Shown piece by piece: positions 1-8,165 of a DNA stretch of 64,000 nucleotides (position 1 is its first letter; each line of letters begins with the position of its first letter). The position numbers and the translations under genes are program-made. The stretch lies in the NCBI RefSeq assembly GCF_023100945.1, contig NZ_CP064689.1, forward strand, positions 4,384,001 to 4,448,000, written 5' to 3'. Under the pieces are notes generated by a model. The model was given only the letters and a program-made list of their open reading frames with translations, did not search any database and was not told the origin of the DNA. This DNA is from Bradyrhizobium sp. 200 (lineage in GTDB: Bacteria; Pseudomonadota; Alphaproteobacteria; Rhizobiales; Xanthobacteraceae).

Positions 1-560
1 GGACCGGCTTCGGGATTGGTCTTGGCATAGACCACCAGCGTGTCGGCGACCGGCCCGTTGGTGATCCACATCTTGTTGCCGTTGAGCACAAAACGGTCGC
101 CCTTCTTGTCGGCGCGGGTCTTCATCGAGACCACGTCGGAGCCGGCACCGGGTTCGGACATCGCGAGCGAGCCGACATGCTCGCCGGAAATCAGTTTCGG
201 CAGATATTTGCGCTTCTGCGCCTCGTTGCCGTTGCGGCGGATCTGGTTGACGCAGAGGTTGGAATGCGCCCCGTAGGACAGCCCGACGGCGGCCGACGCG
301 CGCGACATCTCCTCTACCGCGATGCAGTGCTCGAGATAGCCCAGCCCAGTCCCGCCATACTCCTCCTCGACCGTGATGCCGTGCAGGCCGAGCGATCCTA
401 TTTTGGGCCAGAGATCCCTGGGGAATTGATTGCTGCGGTCGATTTCGGCGGCGCGCGGAGCGATCTCGTTCTGCGAAAACGCATGCACCGTCTCGCGTAT
501 CGCATCCGCGGTCTCGCCGAGATCGAAGTTGAGAAGCAGCGCCCGGTTTGAGGCCATCAT
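1..560 (-). CDS. Acyl-CoA dehydrogenase, isovaleryl-CoA dehydrogenase type (C-terminal part outside window)
   Basis: FAD-dependent acyl-CoA dehydrogenase; the N-terminal ~186 residues lie in the window and the gene continues past base 1. The protein starts [19 protein letters not shown] and carries the family signatures [13 protein letters not shown], the FAD/substrate loop [16 protein letters not shown] and [19 protein letters not shown]. These are closest in my recognition to isovaleryl-CoA dehydrogenases of leucine catabolism, although other short-chain acyl-CoA dehydrogenases are possible. Two consecutive ATGs (560 and 557) compete as start. It is divergent from a TetR regulator that begins at 742; a palindrome lies between them, which suggests local control. 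Confidence 0.85.
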   Translation of the reverse strand, partial: MMASNRALLLNFDLGETADAIRETVHAFSQNEIAPRAAEIDRSNQFPRDLWPKIGSLGLHGITVEEEYGGTGLGYLEHCIAVEEMSRASAAVGLSYGAHSNLCVNQIRRNGNEAQKRKYLPKLISGEHVGSLAMSEPGAGSDVVSMKTRADKKGDRFVLNGNKMWITNGPVADTLVVYAKTNPEAG

Positions 561-584
561 TTCCCCCGATAATCTTCTGTAATT

Positions 585-600
585 AAACGATCATACGTTT
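585..600. promoter_or_regulatory. Candidate TetR operator in the divergent intergenic region
   Basis: The 16-bp near-palindrome AAACGATCATACGTTT (AAACG-N6-CGTTT) sits 25 bp upstream of the acyl-CoA dehydrogenase start and 142 bp upstream of the TetR start, in an AT-rich stretch. The symmetry is read directly. Assignment to the adjacent TetR protein is inference from the divergent layout that is common for autoregulated TetR repressors. Confidence 0.4.
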
Positions 601-741
601 TTTTAACTTACCTGCAAGTGGAACCTGATCAGACTCAAATGATGACTACAGACGATTGAAATCACTATCATTTCGTGACAGGATTATACGATCGACCGCT
701 CGTTTCCACGAGCCAGGCGAACGCCTGCTTTCAGAGGCCCC

Positions 742-1410
742 ATGGCGCGCACGATCGGTTCTCACGGCCCGAAGACGATGGAGGCAATCCGCAAAGCCGG
801 GCTGCGTCTGATCTTCGAGCACGGTTACGCGGCCATGAGCCTGCGCCAACTCGCCGCCGAAGTCGGAATCCAGTCGGGATCGCTCTACAACCACATCAGC
901 ACCAAGCAGGAACTGCTGTTCGAGCTGATACGCGACCACATCAACGAACTGCTTCGCCAGCTCGATCGCGCCTTGCAGGGCAAACAGCGGCCGGTCGACA
1001 AGCTTCGCGCCTTCGTTGCTTTCCACGTCACCTATCATATGACGAAAAAGCGCGAGGTCTTCATCGCCAATTCCGAGCTGCGAAGTCTGGAGCCGAAGAA
1101 TTACGAAGAGATCGTGGCGCTGCGCGGCGCCTATGAGCGGCGGCTGGCGGAAATTCTCAGCGAGGGCGTCGCCGAAGGCGAATTCGAAGTCGTCGACATC
1201 CAGGTCGCGACATTTGCGATCCTGGCCCTGCTGACCGGCCTCACCACATGGTACCGCCCCGGCGGGCGGCTCACCAGGGAGGCCATCGTCGCCGCTCACG
1301 AAAAGCTGGTGCTATCAAGTGTCGCCCCCGGCGCGACACCTGACCCGGCCCGAACCAAACGCGCGCCCTCCCCTGATATCACAGCGCCCGGCAGGTTGGA
1401 GCGCCGATGA
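742..1410 (+). CDS. TetR/AcrR family transcriptional regulator
   Basis: 222-residue TetR-type regulator. The N-terminal HTH spans about residues 10-55 (AIRKAGLRLIFEHGYAAMSL, then LAAEVGIQSGSLYNHISTKQELL, the typical recognition helix with SLYNHxxxKxxL). The C-terminal ligand/dimer domain is helical (TetR_C-like). It is divergent from the acyl-CoA dehydrogenase gene and overlaps the next AsnC-type gene by 4 bp (ATGA), so the two regulators are probably cotranscribed. Control of the neighbouring acyl-CoA catabolic gene in response to an acyl-CoA is an inference from position. Confidence 0.9.
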   Translation: MARTIGSHGPKTMEAIRKAGLRLIFEHGYAAMSLRQLAAEVGIQSGSLYNHISTKQELLFELIRDHINELLRQLDRALQGKQRPVDKLRAFVAFHVTYHMTKKREVFIANSELRSLEPKNYEEIVALRGAYERRLAEILSEGVAEGEFEVVDIQVATFAILALLTGLTTWYRPGGRLTREAIVAAHEKLVLSSVAPGATPDPARTKRAPSPDITAPGRLERR

Positions 1411-1910
1411 TGCCTATGACGGAACGCCACCCCCTCGACGACATCGACCTGAAGATACTGGCCGAGCTGCAGCGGGACGGACGTATCCGCAACAACGAAC
1501 TGGCTGAGCGGGTCGGCCTTTCGGAGCCTCCGTGCCGGCGGCGGGTTCGCGTCCTGCGCGAGCGCGGCTATGTCAGCGCCATCAGGGCCACGCTGGATGA
1601 AACGTTGCTTGGCTACGACGTCATTTCCTTTGTCCTGATCCAGTTGCAGAGCCAGGCCCAGGCGCCGCTGCAGGCGTTCGAAAAATCGATCGCGGCGGTG
1701 CCGCTCGTCCTGCAGTCCTGGCGGATTTCGGGCGACGCCGACTATCTGCTCAAATGCGTGGCGCGAAACGTCGAGGGCATGCACCAGCAGCTTCTGCAGT
1801 TTTCCGCGATGCCTGAAGTGCGCAACATCAGAACCTTCCCGGTGCTGGGCGTCGCAAAGGACGCGCCACTGCCGATATCGAGCGATCCGTCGGCATCCGG
1901 CCCGGAATAA
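1407..1910 (+). CDS. Lrp/AsnC family transcriptional regulator
   Basis: 167 residues with an N-terminal AsnC-type HTH (LDDIDLKILAELQRDGRIRN, then NELAERVGLSEPPCRRRVRVL) and a C-terminal RAM/AsnC ligand-binding domain (SWRISGDADYLLKCVARNVE). The start overlaps the TetR stop by 4 bp (ATGA), implying translational coupling. Members of this family sense amino acids. Pairing with an isovaleryl-CoA-type dehydrogenase hints at branched-chain amino acid metabolism, but this is inference. Confidence 0.9.
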   Translation: MMPMTERHPLDDIDLKILAELQRDGRIRNNELAERVGLSEPPCRRRVRVLRERGYVSAIRATLDETLLGYDVISFVLIQLQSQAQAPLQAFEKSIAAVPLVLQSWRISGDADYLLKCVARNVEGMHQQLLQFSAMPEVRNIRTFPVLGVAKDAPLPISSDPSASGPE

Positions 1911-1967
1911 TCAATCGCGCCTCATGCCGGTTGCGCCGCGCAAAGGCAGGCGCCCGGCGTCGCCGCC

Positions 1968-2273
1968 CTAATGGGTCCAGGGTTCGACGCGCTTGAAGGC
2001 GAAATTGTCGGCGTAGGCGACCGGCCGGCGCACCGAATCCTTGGGCTCGATCACCTGGTAGGCAATGCCCTTGCGCTCGCAATAGGCGACCGCATCTTCC
2101 TTGGTATCGAAGTGGATGGTGAGCTGCTGCTTCATGTCGCCCGACGATGTCCAGCCCATCAGGGGCTCGACCGCCCGGGGCTGCTCCGGCTCGTAATCGA
2201 GCTGCCATTCCCGGGCCGTGGCCCTGCCCGATTGCATCGCGTTTTTGGCGGGCTTAAAAATGCGTGCGGTCAT
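1968..2273 (-). CDS. ETC complex I subunit (NDUFS4/AQDQ-like accessory protein)
   Basis: 101-residue protein of the ETC_C1_NDUFS4 family: begins MTARIFKPAKNAMQSG, has the conserved W-x-L-x-Y-E pattern (REWQLDYEPEQPR), PLMGWTSSGDM, LTIHFDTKEDAVAYCERKGI and ends with the family's YADNFAFKRVEPWTH-type tail. In alphaproteobacteria it is an accessory subunit of respiratory complex I, and it is usually encoded away from the nuo operon, as here. It is convergent with the AsnC regulator and monocistronic. Confidence 0.9.
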   Translation of the reverse strand: MTARIFKPAKNAMQSGRATAREWQLDYEPEQPRAVEPLMGWTSSGDMKQQLTIHFDTKEDAVAYCERKGIAYQVIEPKDSVRRPVAYADNFAFKRVEPWTH

Positions 2274-2506
2274 GGATGGTCGGATCCTTTAGAGCGTATG
2301 CGACACGGTAGCGTTTGGCGGAAACGGCCGGGATAGTATAGAGACACCTTTCAGTAAATTTGATCGGTGATTCCGTAAAACCCGGATGTACCATTTCCGT
2401 ACCGGTATAGTCATTATGCCGTACTGTGACAATCTAGGGCCATTCGGCGGCCGGGACCCGATTCTGCGGCGCCATCTTCCCGAAGTCTTACGTTGAAACG
2501 GCACCC

Positions 2507-3652
2507 ATGAAAATCAACGCCACCCTGCCAGAAAAAGGACGCGACCTCCGGCTCGACCTGTTTCGCGGGGTCGCGAACTGGGCGATCTATCTGGACCACA
2601 TTCCGGATAATGTCGTGAACTGGATCACCACCCGCAATTACGGCTTTAGCGACGCCGCCGACCTGTTCGTCTTCATTTCCGGCTATACCGCCTCTTTCGT
2701 TTACGCCCGGATGATGCTGGAACGCGGCTTCATCGTCGGCGCCACGCGGCTGACCAAGCGGGTTTGGCAGCTCTATGTCGCCCACATCATCCTGTTCGTG
2801 ATCTATATCGCCTCGATCAGCTATCTCGCCTTGCGTTTTGGCGATTCCCAGCTCGTCAACGACTTCAACGTCGCCGGCCTGATCGATAACGCGACCGAAA
2901 CGCTGCGGCAGGGACTGTTCCTGAAGTTCAAGCCGGTCAACCTCGACGTGCTGCCGCTCTACATCGTGCTGATGGGCCTGTTCCCGCCGGTGCTGTGGAT
3001 CATGCTGCGCCAGCCCAACTGGACCATGCTGGCGGCGATCGCGTTGTGGCTGGTGTCGCGGCAGACCGGTTGGAACCTGCCCGCCTACCCGCAGGGAACC
3101 TGGTACTTCAATCCGTTCGCCTGGCAGGTGCTGTTCGTGTTCGGCGCATGGTGCGCGCTCGGCGGCGCCCGCAAGAATCTCCACATCATCAACTCGCCGA
3201 TCACGCTGTATTTCTGCATCGCTTACATGATCCTGGCGCTTGTCATGACCATGGCCGGCAAGTTTCCGACGTTCGGCGACATGTTCCCGCAGTGGCTGTA
3301 TTCGATGTTCAACCCGAACGACAAGACCAACCTCGCGCCCTATCGCTTCCTGCACTTCGTTGTGATCGTGATCCTGGTGATCCGCTTCGTGCCGAAGGAT
3401 TGGCCGGGCCTGGAATGGAAGATCTTCGATCCGCTGATCGTTTGCGGCCAGCAATCACTGGCGGTGTTCTGCGTCGGCGTTTTCCTGTCGTTCGTCGGAC
3501 ATTTCGAACTGTCGCTGAGCTCGGGCTCGCTGTTCGCGCAGATCTTCGTCAGCGTGACCGGCATCGCGATCATGACCATCGTCGCCTACTACATTTCCTG
3601 GTCGAAGCGGCAGGACAAGCCGCTCAAGCCGCCGGCGCCGAAAGCCGCCTGA
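2507..3652 (+). CDS. opgC: OpgC family membrane protein (osmoregulated periplasmic glucan succinyltransferase type)
   Basis: 381-residue polytopic membrane protein of the OpgC family. It opens with RDLRLDLFRGVANWAIYLDH (the family's D-x-x-R/F-G signature with a conserved His), followed by FSDAADLFVFISGYTASFVYARM and about ten hydrophobic segments, including VLPLYIVLMGLFPPVLWIML and FNPFAWQVLFVFGAWCALGG. OpgC proteins transfer succinyl groups to periplasmic glucans in Rhodobacter. Bradyrhizobium relatives are often annotated simply as OpgC domain proteins, so the acyl donor here is uncertain. The neighbouring carbamoyltransferase is convergent and not obviously part of the same pathway. Confidence 0.85.
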   Translation: MKINATLPEKGRDLRLDLFRGVANWAIYLDHIPDNVVNWITTRNYGFSDAADLFVFISGYTASFVYARMMLERGFIVGATRLTKRVWQLYVAHIILFVIYIASISYLALRFGDSQLVNDFNVAGLIDNATETLRQGLFLKFKPVNLDVLPLYIVLMGLFPPVLWIMLRQPNWTMLAAIALWLVSRQTGWNLPAYPQGTWYFNPFAWQVLFVFGAWCALGGARKNLHIINSPITLYFCIAYMILALVMTMAGKFPTFGDMFPQWLYSMFNPNDKTNLAPYRFLHFVVIVILVIRFVPKDWPGLEWKIFDPLIVCGQQSLAVFCVGVFLSFVGHFELSLSSGSLFAQIFVSVTGIAIMTIVAYYISWSKRQDKPLKPPAPKAA

Positions 3653-3685
3653 GCGGCTCCCGGCTGGATCGCAGCAGAACAGGTT

Positions 3686-5494
3686 TCAGGCCGGCTGCGC
3701 GGTCGATGCCACCAGCGTCCGCACGTCGGCGTAGACGTTGAGTACCGGCGCGACCACCTTGTGCATCGCATTCTTCGAGACGATCGTGTCGTGCATGACC
3801 AGATGATCGACGCCCGTGGTCAGAAAGCAGTTCACGGCGTCCTGCGGGGTTTCAACAATGGGCTCGCCCTTGATGTTGAATGAGGTGTTGATCAGCACGG
3901 GAACGCCGGTCAGCGCCTCGAACTCCTTCAGCAGGCGATAGAGCATCGGATTGGTTTGTTCGCGCACGGTCTGCACGCGCGCGGTGCCGTCGACATGCAC
4001 GATCGCCGGAATCTTGTCTCGCCACTCGGGGCGAACTGGTTTCGCGATCAGCATGAAGGGCGAGTCCTCCTCGCCTTCGAAGACTTCCTTCATGCGCTCG
4101 GCCAGCACGATCGGCGCGAAGGGGCGGAACGCCTGCCGGTGCTTGACGCGGCTGTTGAGGATGTCCTTCATCTCGGGCTTGCGCGGATCTGCGATCAGGC
4201 TGCGGTTGCCGAGCGCGCGCGGTCCGAATTCCGAGCGGTCCTGAAACCAGCCGATCACCTTCTGATCGGCGAGCAGCTTGGCGGTGTCGCGGCAGACATT
4301 GTCGCTGCGCTTCGCCTCGACCTGGATCCGCACCAGAAACTTCTGCAACTCCTTCGCGGCCTCCTGATTGCTGTAGCGCCTGCCGACATAGGAATGATCC
4401 ATCACAAAGGAGCGGCGCTGCTTCAGGATTTCGAGCCAGCCGTAATAGGCACAGCCGATCGCGATGCCGTCATCGCCGGCCGCGGGCTGAATCCAGACAT
4501 TCTCGAATCCAGCCTCGCGGGCGACCCGCCCGTTCGCGACGCAATTGAGCGCGACACCGCCGGCCATGCAGAGGTTCTTCGCGCCGGTGGTTTCGCGTAG
4601 CCAGCGGGCACGCGCGAGCAGCACGTTTTCGGTGTCGTCCTGCGTGCGCCAGGCCAGATCCTCCCAGTGCCGCATCGCGGGGCTCTTTTCCCAATTGCTG
4701 CCATCGAACACAAAAGGCTGCTTGAAGTCGGCGGTCCAGTGCGGCACGTGCAGCTTGCCGTCGTTCATTTCGAGCAGATGCTTGACCTGCTCGCGGCGGC
4801 CATAGGGCGCCAGCCCCATCAGCTCGCCGCACTTGTTCCAGTCGCCGAAGATATAGGTCGAGGCGCGGCTGTAGAGCGCACCGAGCCCGGGCATGTTGTA
4901 GAATTCGTCGCTGAGGAAGCCGCGGTCCGGCTCCATCCAGACCTTTTTCAGGCATTCGAGGTTCGTGCCACTGAACTTGTAGTAACTCTCCGACTCACGC
5001 GCGAGCGGCGTCGCCGTGTCGCTGGCAGGAAAAGCTTCCATGACGTCGGAGCGGTAGCTGCCGACGCCATCGACGATCATCACGACGCCATCCTCGAATG
5101 GCGACACCGCGAATGCGCTGTAGGCGTGCGCGAGGTGATGGGAGATCGTGACCACCTTGTCCTGACGCGACAGATACAGCGGGTGCTTGGCCGCGTCGCC
5201 TCGCTCGAACTCCGGAAGAAAACCCGGCGCGTCGAAATAGACCAGCCGCTCCTCCATTTCCTGGACCGGCATGATGTAGCAATTGCGCACGACCAGATCG
5301 ACGTCGTCGAGCGTAATGCCTTCAGCCTCGAGGCAGTAGTCGATCACTTCCTTGTAGAAGCCTGACGCGTGCTTGGCCCGCGTGATCCGCTCCTTGGCGA
5401 TCGCAAAGGCGATGACGCCATCGCGCAACAGGCAGGCGCTGACATCGTGGTCATAGGTGTTCAGGCCGAGGACATAAGTGTGTTTTTTGGGCAT
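3686..5494 (-). CDS. Carbamoyltransferase, NodU/CmcH family
   Basis: 602 residues, full length for the family. The N-terminal Kae1-like ASKHA domain shows LGLNTYDHDVSACLLRDG, the metal-site pattern HHLAHAYSAFAVSPF and the nucleotide loop VDGVGSYRSDVMEAF. The C-terminal domain has DRSEFGPRALGNRSLIADPR and AFRPFAPIVLAERM, the carbamoyl-phosphate binding signatures of NodU, CmcH and TobZ. Such enzymes O-carbamoylate sugars or hydroxyl groups of natural products. There are no nod genes in the window, so the acceptor is unknown; the enzyme stands alone. Confidence 0.9.
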   Translation of the reverse strand: MPKKHTYVLGLNTYDHDVSACLLRDGVIAFAIAKERITRAKHASGFYKEVIDYCLEAEGITLDDVDLVVRNCYIMPVQEMEERLVYFDAPGFLPEFERGDAAKHPLYLSRQDKVVTISHHLAHAYSAFAVSPFEDGVVMIVDGVGSYRSDVMEAFPASDTATPLARESESYYKFSGTNLECLKKVWMEPDRGFLSDEFYNMPGLGALYSRASTYIFGDWNKCGELMGLAPYGRREQVKHLLEMNDGKLHVPHWTADFKQPFVFDGSNWEKSPAMRHWEDLAWRTQDDTENVLLARARWLRETTGAKNLCMAGGVALNCVANGRVAREAGFENVWIQPAAGDDGIAIGCAYYGWLEILKQRRSFVMDHSYVGRRYSNQEAAKELQKFLVRIQVEAKRSDNVCRDTAKLLADQKVIGWFQDRSEFGPRALGNRSLIADPRKPEMKDILNSRVKHRQAFRPFAPIVLAERMKEVFEGEEDSPFMLIAKPVRPEWRDKIPAIVHVDGTARVQTVREQTNPMLYRLLKEFEALTGVPVLINTSFNIKGEPIVETPQDAVNCFLTTGVDHLVMHDTIVSKNAMHKVVAPVLNVYADVRTLVASTAQPA

Positions 5495-5831
5495 GATTAC
5501 TCGTTAAGGCGAGGTCGTCTTACGCTGAAAAATGGAAATCGTGTCGAGATCAAGTTGCCGGCGTGGCGTTGCCATAGCAACTCTCGGAATTCTGCAGCGC
5601 ACAATCATCGGCGTTCAGGAAACATTCAGGAAGATGAACGGCGCAACGCAAGAATCCTCTGTAGAATGGCTGTAACTTGACCTTATCTGCCCTTCTTAAT
5701 AAAGTCTCGAAAGCTCGAAAGAACCTTAGCGAAAATATTGTCTTAGCGCATCCGAACTGAAAGCATTCTCGCGCGTCTAAGTGAGATAGTGCCGAAGTCC
5801 AGATGTCTGGAAGTGACCCGGAGATTCCCGA
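5495..5831. other. Intergenic region, 337 bp
   Basis: Divergent spacer between the carbamoyltransferase and the Gly-rich secreted protein. It is noticeably AT-richer than its surroundings around 5680-5770 and presumably holds both promoters. I see no RNA gene, no convincing small ORF and no repeat. Confidence 0.5.
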
Positions 5832-6128
5832 ATGGCTAAACGCTACAATATCCTGACCCGCTGCCTCGCAGCGTTAGCTTTGTTGTTCGTCTACGTCGCC
5901 AGCACCTCTGCCATTCTGGTTGGCGGAACAACCACGTCGGCGCAGGCGTACCGTGGTGGCCGAGGCGGCTATCGCGGCGGCGGTCGTGGCTTCTATCGCG
6001 GAGGCGGCCGTGGTTTCTATGGCGGCCGAGGTTATTATGGCCGAGGTTATGGCTTCTATGGCGCTCCCGTCGTCGTGGGTCGCCGCTGCTGGTGGAATGC
6101 CTACGGTCAACGCGTCTGCAGGTGGTGA
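5832..6128 (+). CDS. Secreted Gly/Arg/Tyr-rich small protein
   Basis: 98 residues. A signal peptide (MAKRYNILTRCLAALALLFV...SAQA) is followed by glycine-rich repeats built on RGGYRGGGRGFYRGGGRGFY and a C-terminal VVVGRRCWWNAYGQRVCRW with two cysteines. Short extracytoplasmic proteins with this GRGFYGG pattern and a paired CxxW tail are frequent in Bradyrhizobium, but their function is not known to me. A good rho-independent terminator follows at 6176. Confidence 0.8.
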   Translation: MAKRYNILTRCLAALALLFVYVASTSAILVGGTTTSAQAYRGGRGGYRGGGRGFYRGGGRGFYGGRGYYGRGYGFYGAPVVVGRRCWWNAYGQRVCRW

Positions 6129-6175
6129 CATAGGTCCGATCACCGTCGCCTAAGGCGGGGATCGGAGACAAGATC

Positions 6176-6212
6176 AAAGGCGTGCCGGACAATTCGGCGC
6201 GCCTTTTCTTTT
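6176..6212 (+). terminator. Rho-independent terminator
   Basis: A 12-bp stem (AAAGGCGTGCCG at 6176-6187 with CGGCGCGCCTTT at 6195-6206, one G-T pair) and a 7-nt loop, followed by a T-rich tract. It is placed 48 bp after the stop of the Gly-rich protein gene. Confidence 0.7.
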
Positions 6213-6264
6213 TGGCCGATCGCTTCGCGACGTGACGAGAGGACACGCTTGCTGTCAAACTTGC

Positions 6265-6396
6265 GAGCCTGGGAAACAGCTTGAGCGCAATCCCTCGCTC
6301 GATCGCCGCGACCTGTTCGTCCGTGAACACATCAGCCTCGCGCAACCCTTTCACATGATCGTTTCCCGGGCCGCTGATATCGCCGGCGCTGAGCAT
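6265..6396 (-). pseudogene. Amidohydrolase-like C-terminal remnant
   Basis: An open stretch reading LREADVFTDEQVAAIERG then IALKLFPRL resembles the C-terminal helix and conserved N/I-A-L-x-L-F end of amidohydrolases such as the ACMSD family. The metal-binding part of such an enzyme is absent. It lies directly downstream of the cyclase gene, a common partner in aromatic catabolic clusters. Identification is by eye and tentative; it may instead be noncoding. Confidence 0.3.
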
Positions 6397-6478
6397 GAAG
6401 CCGCGCCGGCCGAGCGCGGAGCGCGACGAACCTGATGGGCCACAGCAGAAGCATTGTTGTTTTTTCGTCGCGCAGCCT

Positions 6479-7255
6479 TCAGCCGTCGAGAATGGCGACC
6501 GCCCGGGTCCAGCCAGCGGATGCCCGCTCGATCTTTACCGGGAAGCACGACACCATGAATCCGGTCGACGGCAGTTGCTCGAGATTGTGCAGCTTCTCGA
6601 TGTGGCAATAGCCGATATGGCGGCCGGCCTTGTGGCCTTCCCAGATCAGGCTGGCGTCTTTGGTCTCGGCATATTTCTTTGCCGTGTAGACGAACGGCGC
6701 ATCCCAGCTCCAGCCGTCGATGCCGGTCAGGCGCACGCCGCGCTCCAACAGATACATCGTCGCCTCGTAGCCCATGCCGCAGCCGGAGGTGACGTAATCC
6801 TGCCGGCCGTATTTGACGCCGGCGCTGGTGTTGACCACGACGATCTCCAGCGGCGACAGCGTATGCCCGATGCGCTTCAGTTCCGCTTCGACATCCTTGG
6901 CGGTGGCGACATAGCCGTCCGGAAGATGCCGGAAGTCGAGCTTCACGCCCGGCTGAAAACACCATTCCAGCGGCACCTCGTCGATGGTCCAGGAGCGCTC
7001 GCCGCGATTCATGGTGGGATGGAAGTGCCAGGGAGCATCCAGATGCGTGCCGTTATGGGTGGAGAGCTGCACCTGCTCGACCGCCCAGCCCTGCCCGTCA
7101 GGCAGATCTTCCGCCTTCAGTCCGTCGAAGAACTGCAGCATCCGCGGCAGGCCCTGCTGGTGATCGATATACTGGATGGTCGGGTGATTGCCGGGCGGAT
7201 CGGCCGGCACGTCGTTTTGCAGGGGAACGGAGATATCGATCAATTTGCGCGCCAT
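6479..7255 (-). CDS. Cyclase family protein (kynurenine formamidase-like metal hydrolase)
   Basis: 258 residues, full length for the cyclase/KynB superfamily (Pfam Cyclase). The metal-binding signature HNGTHLDAPWHF (H-x-G-T-H-x-D-x-P-x-H) is intact, and the start MARKLIDISVPLQNDVPADP is typical. An SD-like GAGGAAA precedes ATG at 7255. KynB members hydrolyse N-formylkynurenine; others act on ring-cleavage products, so the substrate is uncertain. It lies between fragments of an amidohydrolase-like and an FAH-family gene, so it seems to be the survivor of a degraded catabolic cluster. Confidence 0.85.
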   Translation of the reverse strand: MARKLIDISVPLQNDVPADPPGNHPTIQYIDHQQGLPRMLQFFDGLKAEDLPDGQGWAVEQVQLSTHNGTHLDAPWHFHPTMNRGERSWTIDEVPLEWCFQPGVKLDFRHLPDGYVATAKDVEAELKRIGHTLSPLEIVVVNTSAGVKYGRQDYVTSGCGMGYEATMYLLERGVRLTGIDGWSWDAPFVYTAKKYAETKDASLIWEGHKAGRHIGYCHIEKLHNLEQLPSTGFMVSCFPVKIERASAGWTRAVAILDG

Positions 7256-7306
7256 GGCGTTTCCTCGCTTGATGTTCTTCTCGTGTAACGTGATCGCCAG
7301 CGCGAT

Positions 7307-7455
7307 CTACTGCCGCTCGACCCGGTTCTTCAACGTGCCGATCTTTTCGACTTCGAGCTCGATCGTATCGCCGTGTTCGAGATACCAGCCGAGCTCGAGC
7401 CCGCAGCCATTGCCGACGGTTTCGCCGGTGTCATCCTGCCTGGCGTCACCGGTTA
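7307..7455 (-). pseudogene. Fumarylacetoacetate hydrolase family, C-terminal remnant
   Basis: The reverse strand reads ETVGNGCGLELGWYLEHGDT followed by IELEVEKIGTLKNRVERQ and a TAG stop at 7307-7309. This is the hallmark C-terminus of FAH-domain hydrolases (GD-x-x-E-x-E-x-x-G-x-L-x-N-x-V). About 40-45 residues remain; the catalytic core with its metal ligands is missing, and the upstream sequence is unrelated. It follows the same orientation as the cyclase gene, consistent with a once larger operon. Confidence 0.7.
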
Positions 7456-7492
7456 CGTGACCTCGGTGGCGATGTCGCTCGCCGAGAACAGG

Positions 7493-7807
7493 CTATTGAG
7501 GTGGCAGGCGGCGCAGCGCTGACCGGGCAGCTACGGGCTGCGAAGCATTCTCCGACATGCGTCCCGGAATCCGCTGAAGCCAGGCAGAACGCTTCTTCGT
7601 CCCGACCGCGTCTCTGCCGATGTCTCCGATCCACCGCCAGAACGCCCGGAGACTGAAGGTGACGAGCACCTCGTGGTGCCGCATCCCCTTGCCGCCCTTG
7701 ACCAGCCCGAGATCGCGGATAACGCAGTACGTTCCGCTGCTCATGCGGGCGAACTTCGCACCTTGAAAATGATTGCGCACACGCGACAACATGCGCGCAG
7801 CATGCAT
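7493..7807 (-). CDS. Hypothetical protein
   Basis: An open frame of 104 codons with the segment SGTYCVIRDLGLVKGGKGMR then HHEVLVTFSLRAFWRWIGDI. I do not recognise a family. The start could also be the internal ATG giving MSSGTYCV. It sits next to decayed genes and may itself be a fragment or spurious. Confidence 0.3.
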   Translation of the reverse strand: MHAARMLSRVRNHFQGAKFARMSSGTYCVIRDLGLVKGGKGMRHHEVLVTFSLRAFWRWIGDIGRDAVGTKKRSAWLQRIPGRMSENASQPVAARSALRRLPPQ

Positions 7808-7868
7808 CGTACGTCGATTCCGTCAATCTTGACGGCCGCCGAATCGACCTCGCCGGTTTACGAAACCG

Positions 7869-8093
7869 TCAAAGCGTTGCGTTGCTGCCGCGCCCGTCGA
7901 TGCGATGCACCTGACCGGTCGGAACCCGCACACGGCTCAACACCTCGCGACGATCGCTCATCCGCGCGCTCGATGGCTCGCGCTGTGCAAAGCATTCAAG
8001 AATCTGGATACGGATTTCCTCCGCGAGCGGACCCTCGACCTGGCGCATGCGATTCCAGAGCCGGATTATTTCCCGTTGCTTCTCGACATCCAT
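7869..8093 (-). CDS. Small hypothetical protein
   Basis: 74 residues, MDVEKQREIIRLWNRMRQ..., helical and charged in its first half with a basic tail. An excellent ribosome-binding site (GGAGGTGA, 3-4 bp from the ATG) supports translation. No recognised domain; a DNA- or protein-binding helix is possible but not shown. Confidence 0.55.
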   Translation of the reverse strand: MDVEKQREIIRLWNRMRQVEGPLAEEIRIQILECFAQREPSSARMSDRREVLSRVRVPTGQVHRIDGRGSNATL

Positions 8094-8165
8094 TGGTCAC
8101 CTCCGAAGAATGACTAATGAGAACATAACGAGAACAATATTGCAAGCCACAAAGTGGCTACTTCT

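Noticed and set aside
2414..3454. 346-codon minus-strand frame over opgC
   Set aside because: Antisense shadow; the product is a low-complexity His/Arg/Asp-rich string with no membrane segment.
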